A model generated the notes under the pieces. The model did no database searches. It worked only from the letters and a program-made list of their open reading frames with translations, and was not told the origin of the DNA. The position numbers and the translations under genes were made by a program. A stretch of 64,000 bases of DNA from UMGS882 sp045598975 (GTDB lineage: Bacteria > Bacillota > Clostridia > Oscillospirales > CAG-382), in NCBI GenBank assembly GCA_045598975.1, contig JAZRVE010000099.1:1-64000 (forward strand). Direction: 5' to 3'. Shown here one piece after another: positions 32,692 to 41,301 of this stretch; within the stretch, counting starts at the first letter, position 1; the number at the start of each line of letters is the position of its first letter.

Positions 32692-32975
32692 ATGGTGTCG
32701 ATGAGGGCTTGCAGGGCGGAAAACTGTTCGGCGGAGAGCCCGTCGGCGTTGAGGGACTTGTGCTCCGAGCCGAAGACCAGCTCGTCCACCGAAAACGAGA
32801 GCAGCTTCATCATTTTGAGTAACATGGGCACCGACGGTTTGCGCACGCCGCGCTCGATGTGCTGTAAATGCCCGGGCGTGATGTCCAGGACTTCGGCGAG
32901 GTATTCCTGCGTGTAGCCGCATTTCATCCGTGCGTCCCGGATGGCGTTTCCTAAATCGAGTTCGTTTATTTCCAT
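32676..32975 (-). CDS. XRE-family HTH transcriptional regulator
   Basis: This 99-residue protein has a Cro/CI-type helix-turn-helix at about residues 10-65 (RMKCGYTQEYLAEVLDITPGH, given here in parts: the recognition helix begins near PGHLQHIERG). A short C-terminal helix could mediate dimerisation. The start at 32975 follows GAAAGGAC. Its promoter overlaps back to back with that of the divergent membrane-protein genes, and three palindromic sites lie between them. It probably represses itself and the divergent operon. Confidence 0.9.
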   Translation of the reverse strand: MEINELDLGNAIRDARMKCGYTQEYLAEVLDITPGHLQHIERGVRKPSVPMLLKMMKLLSFSVDELVFGSEHKSLNADGLSAEQFSALQALIDTMRQPN

Positions 32976-32999
32976 CGGTGATCCGTCCTTTCTCTAATA

Positions 33000-33028
33000 A
33001 TTGTAACGGGAGAAAAATCTCTTGACAA
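33000..33028 (-). promoter_or_regulatory. Promoter for the XRE regulator gene
   Basis: On the minus strand TTGTCA (33028-33023) and TACAAT (33005-33000) are 17 bases apart. Its -35 box occupies the same bases as the -35 box of the opposite promoter. Confidence 0.65.
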
Positions 33029-33050
33029 CTATCTTTTAGTATGGTAATAT
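33022..33050 (+). promoter_or_regulatory. Promoter for the divergent membrane-protein operon
   Basis: TTGACA (33022-33027) and TAATAT (33045-33050) are 17 bases apart. The degenerate operator at 33030-33042 falls in the spacer and the two perfect ones cover the start site. Confidence 0.8.
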
Positions 33051-33084
33051 ATATCTTAAAGATACATTTTGTATCTTTAAGATA
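33030..33084. promoter_or_regulatory. Array of three palindromic operators for the XRE regulator
   Basis: TATCTTAAAGATA (33052-33064) and TATCTTTAAGATA (33072-33084) are perfect 6-1-6 palindromes whose starts are 20 bases apart. A weaker copy, TATCTTTTAGTAT, lies at 33030-33042, 22 bases upstream. The two perfect sites together also form a 16-bp inverted repeat. Spacing near two helical turns would let regulator dimers bind side by side. Binding is inferred from position and symmetry. Confidence 0.7.
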
Positions 33085-33182
33085 TAGTTTGGGGAAAGGA
33101 GTCGGATTAACACACTTCAATAGCGGAAGATCGGCGCCTATTATAAAAAAACAAAAAAACAGACTTCGGAGGTCAAACAGAA

Positions 33183-33467
33183 ATGAAAAACATCGGAAAA
33201 CACATCAAAACATTAGCAACAATTCTTCTTGTCGCCAATTGTATTCTCGCATTTATCCTCGCCTGTGTTTTTGAAAAAGCGGGCGGCGGCGTCATTCTTC
33301 TCTGCTTAGTCGGAATTCCGCTTGCCAGCGTCATCAATTTCTTCCTCACCTACGGATTCGGTGAGCTTATTGAAACCAATCAGCAGATCGTCCGCAGTCT
33401 CGAAAGAAACGCTGTGGCAGGTGGTAAAAAAGCCTCTGTTGCCGTCGATGAACTGCCCGAACTTTGA
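33183..33467 (+). CDS. Small two-helix membrane protein, unknown function
   Basis: This 94-residue protein has two hydrophobic helices (about 9-30 and 36-57) and a short charged cytoplasmic tail containing ELIETNQQIVRSLERN. The start at 33183 follows CGGAGGTC. It is first in the operon controlled by the XRE operators and lies 12 bases before the larger membrane protein gene. The two may form one complex. I do not recognise a family. Confidence 0.7.
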   Translation: MKNIGKHIKTLATILLVANCILAFILACVFEKAGGGVILLCLVGIPLASVINFFLTYGFGELIETNQQIVRSLERNAVAGGKKASVAVDELPEL

Positions 33468-33479
33468 TGAGGTGGAAAA

Positions 33480-34922
33480 ATGAGTGATCGCTATCAACAG
33501 GTATATACCCACCCGACGGAGCTGTACGCCGTCGGCTCTCCCGTCGTGCTTGCGGCGGGCGCACTGTTAAAGGACACCGTCACGGGGCAGACGCTTGCCC
33601 AGATCAAACTGCGCAGTATCGAAACCGCAAAGCCCATCAAGGCGCTCTCGGTGCGGATACAGCCAAAGGACACGACGGACAAACCGCTCGGTGATGCCCT
33701 CGTTCATAAGTATCTCGATCTCAATGCCGGATACGGCGACGAGTTCGGCTCGCGGACGCCCGTCGTCATGCCCGATCCGACAACGCGCGGCTTTGATGCG
33801 GAAGTGACGGAGGTCATATTCTCCGACAATACGACGGTCGCCGTGCAGGGCGCGTGGGAGCCTCTGCCGCAGCCGACGCCGCTTTCCTCGGAATTGACGA
33901 AGGAGCTCGAAAAGCAATACCGGATAGAGAGCGGAAAGGGAGCCGACTACGTCCCGCAGCCGTATAAAGACCTGTTCGGCTGTACCTGCGGGGAACTGCA
34001 CCGCGCGGCTGATTGCCCGGAGTGCGGCAGAAATTATGCGGATTGCCGCAAGCACTACGAAGACCGCGAGAGCCTGACCGAAAGATGCAATGCACGGCTG
34101 GCAAAAGAGGAAGCCGAGCGGCAGGAAGCGGAACGCAAAGCCGAAGAACGCCGTATTGCGGCTGAAAAAGCGAAGAAAAAAGTAAAAAAGGCATTTGCCA
34201 TCGGTACGCCCATCGTTGCGGCGTGCATAGCGTTTGTAATTGTTCTTACAACTATTATATCGACGGCAAATCGTAATAAAGCTTATGATATTTATGGCGA
34301 TATTTTGAACACAGCCAAAGTTGGCGATACTATTACCTTTGGAAAGTATGAGCAAGATAACAATACTTCCAATGGAAAAGAAGAAATTGAATGGATCGTT
34401 CTTGCAAAAGAAAATGGAAAAATACTTGTGATCAGTAAATATGCTCTCGATTGCCAACGTTACAATACTACATATACGAATGTTACTTGGGAAACCTGTT
34501 CTTTGCGGAAATGGTTGAACGGAACATTTATGAACGATGCGTTTGATAGTCCGGAAAAAGAGATTATTGCGAAAGAAACAGTATCCGCCGATAAGAATCC
34601 CAAATACAGCATGAATCCCGGAAATTCCACCAACGATAAGGTATTCTTGCTCAGCATCACGGAAGTAAAAAAGTACTTTACGACAGACGAAGCCCGTAAA
34701 TGTGCTCCAACTGCGTATGCAAAGTCACAAGGAGCATGGACGAGCGACAGTTATAAAACAGCAAGTGGCGAAGCCACGTGCTGGTGGTGGCTCCGGTCGC
34801 CCGGCCCTAGTCAGAATCATGCCGCCTATGTCAACATTGGCGGCTCGGTCGATTACTATGGTCGCAGTGTCGACAATGATAATGACTGCGTTCGCCCCGC
34901 TATGTGGATTTCTCTTGACTGA
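33480..34922 (+). CDS. Membrane protein with zinc-ribbon, coiled coil and DUF6273-like C-terminal domain
   Basis: This 480-residue protein is a mosaic. An N-terminal domain of unknown type (1-140) is followed by a cysteine cluster (about 169-191, CTCG, CPECG) that could bind zinc, and a charged coiled coil (about 200-236). A single membrane helix (about 238-260) and an extracellular domain (about 275-480) follow. The latter has TFGKYEQD, SLRKWLNGTFMNDAF, WWWLRSPGPS and VRPAMWISL, the pattern of DUF6273 proteins, which have a C-type-lectin-like fold. The first half is G+C-rich and the second half A+T-rich, with the change near 34230. The start at 33480 follows GATGAGGTGG. Confidence 0.8.
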   Translation: MSDRYQQVYTHPTELYAVGSPVVLAAGALLKDTVTGQTLAQIKLRSIETAKPIKALSVRIQPKDTTDKPLGDALVHKYLDLNAGYGDEFGSRTPVVMPDPTTRGFDAEVTEVIFSDNTTVAVQGAWEPLPQPTPLSSELTKELEKQYRIESGKGADYVPQPYKDLFGCTCGELHRAADCPECGRNYADCRKHYEDRESLTERCNARLAKEEAERQEAERKAEERRIAAEKAKKKVKKAFAIGTPIVAACIAFVIVLTTIISTANRNKAYDIYGDILNTAKVGDTITFGKYEQDNNTSNGKEEIEWIVLAKENGKILVISKYALDCQRYNTTYTNVTWETCSLRKWLNGTFMNDAFDSPEKEIIAKETVSADKNPKYSMNPGNSTNDKVFLLSITEVKKYFTTDEARKCAPTAYAKSQGAWTSDSYKTASGEATCWWWLRSPGPSQNHAAYVNIGGSVDYYGRSVDNDNDCVRPAMWISLD

Positions 34923-34936
34923 TTCATCACAAAAAC

Positions 34937-34966
34937 AATACCGGGAACATCACTGTTCCCGGTATT
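34937..34966. terminator. Bidirectional terminator between convergent genes
   Basis: AATACCGGGAACA (34937-34949) pairs perfectly with TGTTCCCGGTATT (34954-34966). It is flanked by A-rich and T-rich runs and serves the membrane-protein operon and the HtrA gene. Confidence 0.85.
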
Positions 34967-34980
34967 CTTATTCACTTGAC

Positions 34981-36492
34981 TTATTTCGCCGTATCTAACT
35001 TAAACGTGATATCGACCGTGGTGCCGTCCGAATCGTCGCCGCCGTCGCGGTAGACGGTGAGGGTGATCTCATCGCCCGCCTTGTTGGCGGATTTGCAGGT
35101 GTTGATCTCGACGGTGGTGGTGACGGTCTTGCCGTTGTAAGCGGTGATGATGTCGCCGCGGCGAAGCCCTGCCTTGGCGGCACTGCTGTCCTTGTCGATC
35201 TGCACGACCAGCACGCCGAGCGGGATGCCGTAGTAGTCGGCGTCGGACGAGGAAATGTCGGAGCAGCGGATGCCGATGGAGGCTTCCCCGGACACGAAGC
35301 TGTTGTCACGGTCGACGACCTCGCCGTATTCAAGGATCTGCGCGATGATGGGAAGCGCGCCGTTGATCGGAATGGAGAAGCCGATGCCCTCGTAATCGGC
35401 ACCGAGCTTTAAGGTGTTGATGCCGATGACCTTGCCGGAGGCGTCGATGAGCGGACCGCCGGAGTTGCCGCGGTTGATGGTGGCGTTGGTCTGTAAGAGC
35501 GTCATGGTCTTTTTGGAGTCGCTGAGCTGTACGTCGCGGTTGATGGCGGAGATGATACCGTCGGTGACGGTACCCATGTAGTCGATGCCGGCGGGACAGC
35601 CGATGGCAATGACCTCGTCGCCCACGACAAGCGTGTCGCTGTTGCCGATCTCCATCGGGACAAGGTCAAGCCCCGTCGGGTCGATCTTGATGACGGCGAT
35701 GTCGGACAGTTCGTCCGAGCCGATCAGCTCCGCTTCCACCGTCGTGCGGTCGTTCAGATACACGGTGATCTTGGCGGCGTCCTCGATGACGTGGTGATTG
35801 GTGATGATGGTGCCGTCCGCAGAGTAGATGAAGCCGCTTCCGGCGCCCTGCGAGTACTGCGGGGGCTGTTCGTAGCCATAGCCGTAATTGCCGAAGAAAC
35901 CGCCGAAGAAGTCATAATACCCGGTCGGAGCACTGTACGGCACCTCTACGACGATACCGACCGCCGAGGGGGAGCATTTCGCGGCGACCTGGCTCTTGGT
36001 GAGCGCGGTCGGGACTTTGGCGAAAGCGGAGGAGGTCGAAACGGACTTGGTCGGTGCCGAGGGGGCGGAGACGGCCGTGGCGTCCGTCTGTGCGTCGGAG
36101 GCGGATGCGGCTTTTGCGTCGTCGAGGTGATTCATCACGAGCACGACGGCGATGGCGGCGACCGAAACGGTAAAGACCGAAAAGACGGCGGCGGCGAACA
36201 CCTTGAAGCCCTTGGAGGACGGATTGCGGCGCTTTTTGCGGGAAGCCTTCCTGCTTGCCGCGGGAGAAGGCGAGGACGCGGGAGCCGTATAAACCGGCTG
36301 CTCCGGCAAAACGGGCGATTCCTCGTTGTATGCGGCGGCAGGCTCCGCGTTCAACGGCTCGAAAACCGTCTCGTCGGACGGAAGCGCGTTTTCCGCGGGG
36401 ATATCCTGCGCCGGTGCCGGCTCGCTTGCGGTCGGGATCGGTTCGGAAGACGGAACATCGGAGAAAGAGGTGTTTTCAAATTCATCGTTCAT
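34981..36492 (-). CDS. HtrA/DegP-type membrane-anchored serine protease with PDZ domain
   Basis: This 503-residue protein has a long acidic and proline-rich cytoplasmic N-terminus (1-80), a basic patch (KASRKKRRN), one membrane helix (about 98-120), a trypsin-like domain and one PDZ domain (about 410-500). The catalytic triad is H234 (TNHHVIEDA), D264 (SDIAVIKI) and S344 (RGNSGGP). A glycine- and tyrosine-rich insertion (191-215) is unusual. HtrA degrades or refolds damaged exported proteins. The ATG at 36492 follows AAGGAAG; the longer frame has no ribosome site. The neighbouring gene encodes an S-layer-type surface protein, a plausible client. Confidence 0.92.
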   Translation of the reverse strand: MNDEFENTSFSDVPSSEPIPTASEPAPAQDIPAENALPSDETVFEPLNAEPAAAYNEESPVLPEQPVYTAPASSPSPAASRKASRKKRRNPSSKGFKVFAAAVFSVFTVSVAAIAVVLVMNHLDDAKAASASDAQTDATAVSAPSAPTKSVSTSSAFAKVPTALTKSQVAAKCSPSAVGIVVEVPYSAPTGYYDFFGGFFGNYGYGYEQPPQYSQGAGSGFIYSADGTIITNHHVIEDAAKITVYLNDRTTVEAELIGSDELSDIAVIKIDPTGLDLVPMEIGNSDTLVVGDEVIAIGCPAGIDYMGTVTDGIISAINRDVQLSDSKKTMTLLQTNATINRGNSGGPLIDASGKVIGINTLKLGADYEGIGFSIPINGALPIIAQILEYGEVVDRDNSFVSGEASIGIRCSDISSSDADYYGIPLGVLVVQIDKDSSAAKAGLRRGDIITAYNGKTVTTTVEINTCKSANKAGDEITLTVYRDGGDDSDGTTVDITFKLDTAK

Positions 36493-36603
36493 GACGATAC
36501 TTCCTTTCGTGTTCGAGAAATACTCTTTCTGCATGCACATAGTATAGTCGGCGTATTTGACACCGTATTGTTTGGAATGTGATTTTTTCGTGAATAATCA
36601 AAA

Positions 36604-36628
36604 ACAGCCCGCGAAAACCGCGGGCTGT
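36604..36628 (-). terminator. Terminator of the SLH-domain gene
   Basis: ACAGCCCGCG (36604-36613) pairs with CGCGGGCTGT (36619-36628) around AAAAC. On the minus strand it is followed by TTTTTGATT. Confidence 0.85.
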
Positions 36629-36642
36629 CCGATGAAATACCG

Positions 36643-38949
36643 TCAAAACTCGGTCTGCACGTAGCGGAGCAGCAGTCGTGCCGCTTCCGCACGGGTGAGG
36701 GTGTCGTAGGGACGGAAGACGCCCATGTCGCCCTCGATGAAGCCGAAGCCGCGGGCGATGGCGATGGCGCCGACGTCCTCGCGGACAAGGTCGCTGTTGT
36801 CGGCAAAATCGGTGATGAAGATGTCCGGCATGGCGGCGATCTTTTCAAAGCCGGCGGCTCTGATGAGCAGTTTCACCGCCTTTGTGCGGGTGAGAAAAGC
36901 GGCGTTTTCGGGGACTTCGTCTTCTTCGATATAGGTGAAGTACCCGGCAAGCAGACGGAAATCGTCGGGGGTGATGGGATCGTCGGGACGGAAGGACTTT
37001 CCGGGGAAGCCGACGCCGAGGTCGGCAAGCATCCGGATATCCGCTTCTGCCCAGTGTCCGGAAATATCGTCGTATTCGTGTGCGTCGGCAGGAGCATATA
37101 CGTCGCCGCTCGCGTCAAGGAGCTCGCCCGTGAGCGCCGAAACAGAGGTGGTGTTCCAGCGGTAGCCGGAATAGACGAGGCGCGTGTACCGCTCGGTCTC
37201 ATAAAGGGTGCTGTAATCGACGTAGCCCTTGTTTGCGTCCTGCTGGTACTGTTTGTAGGTGTAGTTGCTGTTGATCTCGTAGTTGAGTCCGAAGCCGTCG
37301 GCATCAAGCAGAGCGCGGTAAGCTTCTTCGGGCGTGATGACGGCGGCGGGCGACTCGAAGGTCACGTCGTCGTACCAGGTATAAGAGAAGGAAACGATCT
37401 TGCCGGTAACGAGATCGACCGTGCCGTTGATGGCGTTGTAGGGGAAATCAACGCCCTCGTTGACGCGCACAAGGCGGATATTGGCACAGCGATAGGTGGG
37501 ATTTTCCCATTTTTCGCGGTTTTCGTAATCGAGCACGATGGTGTCGGTCGCTTCGGCGAGGCGGGTGAGCGGAACGTATGCGGGAAGCTGGACTGCCGCA
37601 AAGGCGGAAAACAGCTCGGACGCCTGCTCCTTTGTGTAGGTGCGGACGGGAAGATCGAGCGTGCGGGCGTCGTTGACATAGTAGTCAAAGCCCGGGACGG
37701 AGGAGCGGAAGGAGAGGACGGCACCGCTCGAAGCGTCAACGGTCGCCGACATATAGGGGGTGTAATAGCCGTTTTCGGCGCTCGACGTGCGGTAGGGTGC
37801 CGAGAAAGAAAGACTCCATACATAGCGCGGCTCGGCGGTATCGTTTGCCGGGCGGTCGTAGTAGGAAGCGGTCTGCTTTGTCAGGTTTGCGCTTACCGCC
37901 GTCGCGTCGGGATCGATGTACAGCGCGGCATTTTCCGTGACGGCGCGGATGGCGTCTTCTTTGGAAATGAGGGTATTGAGCGTATCCAGTGCGGCAAGTT
38001 CTTCTTCCGAAAGCTGATAGCCTTCTTCTGCGACCGCTTCGTCGGCATACATTTTCATGGAAGCAAATTCCGCGGTTGCCGTGTTCATGCCGCCGGCATA
38101 ATCTTCCATCGTGCGGACGTTCCAGGTGTTGCGCTCGGTGTATACGTCGCCCGTGACGGCGTCGACCGAAAGATAGGACAGCTCGGGACGGTAGACGAGG
38201 TAGGCTTTGCGGGAGATGACGCGGTATTCGTCGTCACGCTCGGTTTTGAGCTGATAGGACAGCTTCATGGTCTGTTTTTCCGCAAGGGCGTTCTTGGCGT
38301 CTGCTTCCGCAAGGGCGGCGGTGTCGGAGAAAGACATGCCGTAGTCGTAATTGCACTGCATCTGCACTAAATGCCCGTCTGTGTAGTCAAGCGACACCGA
38401 GGCGGTGTTGTCGGGGACGATGACGCCGTTTTCATAGCGGGTGAAATAATAGGTATAGTAATTGAGATAGCGGCTGCCGCATTCGGAAGAGGTGAGCTTC
38501 ATGTGAGAAGCGGCTTCGGGGCAGAGCGCGGCGAGCTTTTGGCAAGCGGCGTCTTCAAGAGAGTCTTTCGTGTACTTCGGGAGCACCAGAGCCGACGAAC
38601 GGGGCTTGGAATAGTCGTCGCAGCCGTAGGACAGGACGTGTCCGTCGGGATCGCAGGAAGCGGACACCGATTTGTTGTAGCCGGTGTCGTGCCACGAGAG
38701 CGACCAGTAGCCCTGATTGTAGTAGTTCGGCGTGTTGTAGTACCAATCGAAGACGGTGCATTCCTCCGGGACGTAGATAAGAGGTCTGACGATTTTGAGC
38801 AGACGTTCAAGGTCTTCCGCCGTCGGTTCGGTCGGCTGCGCTTTTTCCGCGGCAATGTCCACCGATGCCGGAGAAATGAGCAGCGGAGCGGCGAAAACGG
38901 GGGAGGCGGCGAGGGAGAGCGCCATTACCAGTGCGATTACTTTTTTCAT
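36643..38949 (-). CDS. Secreted YcdB/YcdC-repeat protein with S-layer homology domains
   Basis: This 768-residue protein has a cleavable signal peptide (about 1-21, ending SPVFAA). Two large YcdB/YcdC or PepSY-like repeats (about 40-310 and 330-610) follow, then S-layer homology segments (about 640-765, with DISGHWAEADIRMLADLG and FRPYDTLTRAEAARLLLR). SLH domains hold proteins to secondary cell-wall polymers. YcdB-type domains are thought to inhibit or chaperone proteases, as PepSY domains do. Placement next to an HtrA protease fits that idea but does not prove it. The start follows GAAAGGAATC. Confidence 0.85.
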   Translation of the reverse strand: MKKVIALVMALSLAASPVFAAPLLISPASVDIAAEKAQPTEPTAEDLERLLKIVRPLIYVPEECTVFDWYYNTPNYYNQGYWSLSWHDTGYNKSVSASCDPDGHVLSYGCDDYSKPRSSALVLPKYTKDSLEDAACQKLAALCPEAASHMKLTSSECGSRYLNYYTYYFTRYENGVIVPDNTASVSLDYTDGHLVQMQCNYDYGMSFSDTAALAEADAKNALAEKQTMKLSYQLKTERDDEYRVISRKAYLVYRPELSYLSVDAVTGDVYTERNTWNVRTMEDYAGGMNTATAEFASMKMYADEAVAEEGYQLSEEELAALDTLNTLISKEDAIRAVTENAALYIDPDATAVSANLTKQTASYYDRPANDTAEPRYVWSLSFSAPYRTSSAENGYYTPYMSATVDASSGAVLSFRSSVPGFDYYVNDARTLDLPVRTYTKEQASELFSAFAAVQLPAYVPLTRLAEATDTIVLDYENREKWENPTYRCANIRLVRVNEGVDFPYNAINGTVDLVTGKIVSFSYTWYDDVTFESPAAVITPEEAYRALLDADGFGLNYEINSNYTYKQYQQDANKGYVDYSTLYETERYTRLVYSGYRWNTTSVSALTGELLDASGDVYAPADAHEYDDISGHWAEADIRMLADLGVGFPGKSFRPDDPITPDDFRLLAGYFTYIEEDEVPENAAFLTRTKAVKLLIRAAGFEKIAAMPDIFITDFADNSDLVREDVGAIAIARGFGFIEGDMGVFRPYDTLTRAEAARLLLRYVQTEF

Positions 38950-39045
38950 GATGCGATTCCTTTCTTTTTGTCTTTTTGCATTTTGCGGTCGTTTTGATTT
39001 GTTCGGTTTTGTGGGTATGACGGATGGGCGAAAGGAAATGTTCCG

Positions 39046-39879
39046 TCAGTCGGCACATTTTTTGTAAATTTTGAGACGGAAATCCGCGCGGCAGGAGAGG
39101 GCACCGAGTTTTTCGGAGCGTGCTCGGACGTCTGCCGAGCTTCGCCAAAAATAGGGCGTCATGGCGAACAGATTCCCCGCGTCCGCTCCCGAAAGCGCCA
39201 TGTCATAAGAAAGGCTCTTTTCGTCAAGCAGGACGAAGCCCTCGTAGGCGGGCGTTTTTTCCTCGTTTTGCTCCGGCGTTTGGTACAGCGCCTTTTTCAG
39301 ATCGTACAAATGGTCTTTTCCGGGGCTTGCGACGAGTAATATCCCACCGCAGACGAGCACGCGGCGGCATTCGGCGTCCGGCACCGGCGCAAAGACCGAC
39401 AGCACCGCTCCGGCGGAAGCATCGGCGAACGGCATGGCGAAAATGCCGTCCACGCAATAGTGGTTCCGTTCGGGGGACTGCTTCTGCTTTTTTGCCGCAA
39501 GACGCACGGCGGTCTTGGCAAGATCCAGCCCGTATAGGTCGATCTGCGGCAGTGCGTGTTTGAGAAAGCGGTCGTAGTAGCCCTCTCCGCAGCCGGCGTC
39601 GATGACGAGCGGGTGCGTGTGTAACGGTGCGTTACGGCAGAGCGCTTCGGCAAGAGCCTTTGCAAGCGGCTCGTAAAAGCCTCTTTCCAGAAATTCCCGC
39701 CGTGCGCGGCAGGTGTCTGCCGCGTCGCCCGAAAGCGCCGTGACGCCCTTTTTGACGGCGGCGAAGTTGACGTACCCCTCGGCGGATTTGTCGAAAAGAT
39801 GCCGGTTTTCGCACACGATGCCGGTGTCGGTTTCCTCCATGCCGGCGTGGCAGACGGGGCAGAGATAGGCGGTTTTCAT
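39046..39879 (-). CDS. RlmA-like 23S rRNA guanine-N1 methyltransferase
   Basis: This 277-residue protein starts with the RlmA zinc motif (C7, C10, C23, H27; CPVCHAGM and CENRHLFD) and then KSAEGYVNF. The S-adenosylmethionine site follows as VIDAGCGEGYYDRFL near 93-107. RlmA(I) and RlmA(II) methylate G745 or G748 in helix 35 of 23S rRNA, the latter conferring tylosin resistance in producers. Which base applies here cannot be told. The ATG at 39879 overlaps the mnmA stop (ATGA) and follows AAAGGAGAAACACC, so the two genes form one operon. Confidence 0.88.
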   Translation of the reverse strand: MKTAYLCPVCHAGMEETDTGIVCENRHLFDKSAEGYVNFAAVKKGVTALSGDAADTCRARREFLERGFYEPLAKALAEALCRNAPLHTHPLVIDAGCGEGYYDRFLKHALPQIDLYGLDLAKTAVRLAAKKQKQSPERNHYCVDGIFAMPFADASAGAVLSVFAPVPDAECRRVLVCGGILLVASPGKDHLYDLKKALYQTPEQNEEKTPAYEGFVLLDEKSLSYDMALSGADAGNLFAMTPYFWRSSADVRARSEKLGALSCRADFRLKIYKKCAD

Positions 39880-41000
39880 GGTGTTTCTCCTTTGTCGGGC
39901 TCCGACGCTGTCAGCGCCCCGACGGACGAAATGATGCCGCCGCCGACCACGGATTCTCCGTCGTACAGGACGGCGGACTGCCCGCAGGTGATGGCGCGTG
40001 CGGGGACGTCCAGCACCACCTTCAAGCCGTTTTCGCCGTGCGGCGTCACCGTCGCGTCCTGCTCGTTCTGGCGGTAGCGCACCTTGACCTTGACGCGAAG
40101 CGGGGACGTGAGAGACGCGTACGAAATGAGATTGACGTCCGATACGAAAAAGGTGTCGGCATACAGATCGCGTTCGTGTCCCAACACGACGGTGTTGTCT
40201 GCCGGACGGACGTCCAGCACGTACAGCGGTTCGTCGGAAGAAATGCCGAGCCCCTTGCGCATCCCCTTGGTGTAGTGGATAATGCCCTTGTGCCGCCCGA
40301 GAAGACGCCCGTGGGTGTCGACGAAATCGCCGGGCGGATAGTCTTTTCCGGTATAGGTGCGGATAAAATCGGTATAGCTTGTGCCGCGCGGCACGAAGCA
40401 GATGTCCTGACTGTCGTGCTTGGCGGCATTGATAAAGCCGTTTTCCCCGGCAAGTGCGCGCACCTGCGCTTTGGCAAAGCCGCCGAGCGGGAAGAGGGTG
40501 TGCGCGAGCTGTTCCTGCGTGAGGGAATAGAGGACGTAGCCCTGATCCTTGGTGTCGTCGAGCCCCTTCTGCAAGAGGTACCGTCCGGTTTTTTCGTCCT
40601 GCGCGATGCGGGCGTAGTGCCCGGTGGCGAGATAATCGCATCCGAGCGAACGGGCGTACTCGTACAGCGCGTCGAATTTTAACGCACGGTTGCAGTTGAT
40701 GCAGGGGTTAGGCGTCTGCCCGTTTTCGTAGGCGGCGGCAAACGTGTCGATGACCTCGCGGCGGAAGGTGTCGGTCAGATCGACGACGGTATGCGGGATG
40801 CCGAGCGTTTCGCATATGCGTGCCGCATCGCGGATGTCCTCGTCTCCGCCGCACACGCCGCTGCTTTCGGTATATAAGCGCATGGTGATGCCCGTGCAGG
40901 AAAAGCCTTCGCGCACGAGAAGAAGCGCCGCAACGGCGGAATCCACACCGCCGCTCATGGCGACGGCGATTTTTGCGTTTTTCGGGGGAAGGGCGGTCAT
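39876..41000 (-). CDS. mnmA: tRNA-specific 2-thiouridylase MnmA
   Basis: This 374-residue protein has the PP-loop SGGVDS (16-21), the catalytic C103 in NPCINCN, and the second cysteine in HDSQDICFV near 195. Family segments GHYARI and RYRQNE are present. It adds sulfur to the wobble uridine of Glu, Gln and Lys tRNAs. The ATG at 41000 follows GAGGTGACACAC; 14 more open codons upstream lack a ribosome site. It is translated just before the rRNA methyltransferase gene. Confidence 0.95.
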   Translation of the reverse strand: MTALPPKNAKIAVAMSGGVDSAVAALLLVREGFSCTGITMRLYTESSGVCGGDEDIRDAARICETLGIPHTVVDLTDTFRREVIDTFAAAYENGQTPNPCINCNRALKFDALYEYARSLGCDYLATGHYARIAQDEKTGRYLLQKGLDDTKDQGYVLYSLTQEQLAHTLFPLGGFAKAQVRALAGENGFINAAKHDSQDICFVPRGTSYTDFIRTYTGKDYPPGDFVDTHGRLLGRHKGIIHYTKGMRKGLGISSDEPLYVLDVRPADNTVVLGHERDLYADTFFVSDVNLISYASLTSPLRVKVKVRYRQNEQDATVTPHGENGLKVVLDVPARAITCGQSAVLYDGESVVGGGIISSVGALTASEPDKGETP

Positions 41001-41042
41001 GTGTGTCACCTCGTCAAAGGAAAAATAGAGAGGAGTATACAA

Positions 41043-41067
41043 AAGACCGGATGAAACATCCGGTCTT
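41043..41067 (-). terminator. Terminator of rpsU
   Basis: AAGACCGGATG (41043-41053) pairs with CATCCGGTCTT (41057-41067) around AAA. On the minus strand a T run follows. Confidence 0.88.
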
Positions 41068-41072
41068 TTTTC

Positions 41073-41249
41073 TTACTTGAACTTTCTCTTACGAGCGGCT
41101 TCGGACTTTTTCTTACGCTTTACACTCGGTTTTTCGTAGTGTTCTCTCTTGCGAAGTTCCGTGAGCACGCCGCTTCTTGCACACTGTCTCTTAAAACGGC
41201 GAAGCGCACTGTCAAGCGATTCATTGTCCTTGATTTTGATTTCTGCCAT
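41073..41249 (-). CDS. rpsU: 30S ribosomal protein S21
   Basis: I translated this short gene by hand: 58 residues starting MAEIKIKDNESLDSALRRFK and ending in a lysine- and arginine-rich tail (SEAARKRKFK). Length, the DSALRRFKRQC segment and basic C-terminus are those of S21, which helps mRNA binding on the 30S subunit. The start at 41249 follows GGAGGGAGGGAAAATAG. It has a consensus promoter (41302-41330) and a terminator, so it is transcribed alone. Confidence 0.95.
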   Translation of the reverse strand: MAEIKIKDNESLDSALRRFKRQCARSGVLTELRKREHYEKPSVKRKKKSEAARKRKFK

Positions 41250-41301
41250 CTATTTTCCCTCCCTCCGCTTTTGGCAAAGAGAATTTTTTATGCCATATCT
41301 C

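Noticed and set aside
33052..33084. The 16-bp inverted repeat as an intrinsic terminator
   Set aside because: It lies at the predicted transcription start between divergent promoters and has no T run. It also divides into two symmetric 13-base sites, which fits operators better.
34702..34922. A diversity-generating retroelement variable region at the end of the lectin-fold domain
   Set aside because: The fold and the Asn/Tyr-rich end are suggestive, but no reverse transcriptase gene or template repeat is in the window.
39880..40641. In-frame upstream extension of the RlmA-like gene to 531 codons, implying a fusion
   Set aside because: The extension is the antisense-frame shadow of mnmA, rich in Arg and His. 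The real start at 39879 has a ribosome site and overlaps the mnmA stop.
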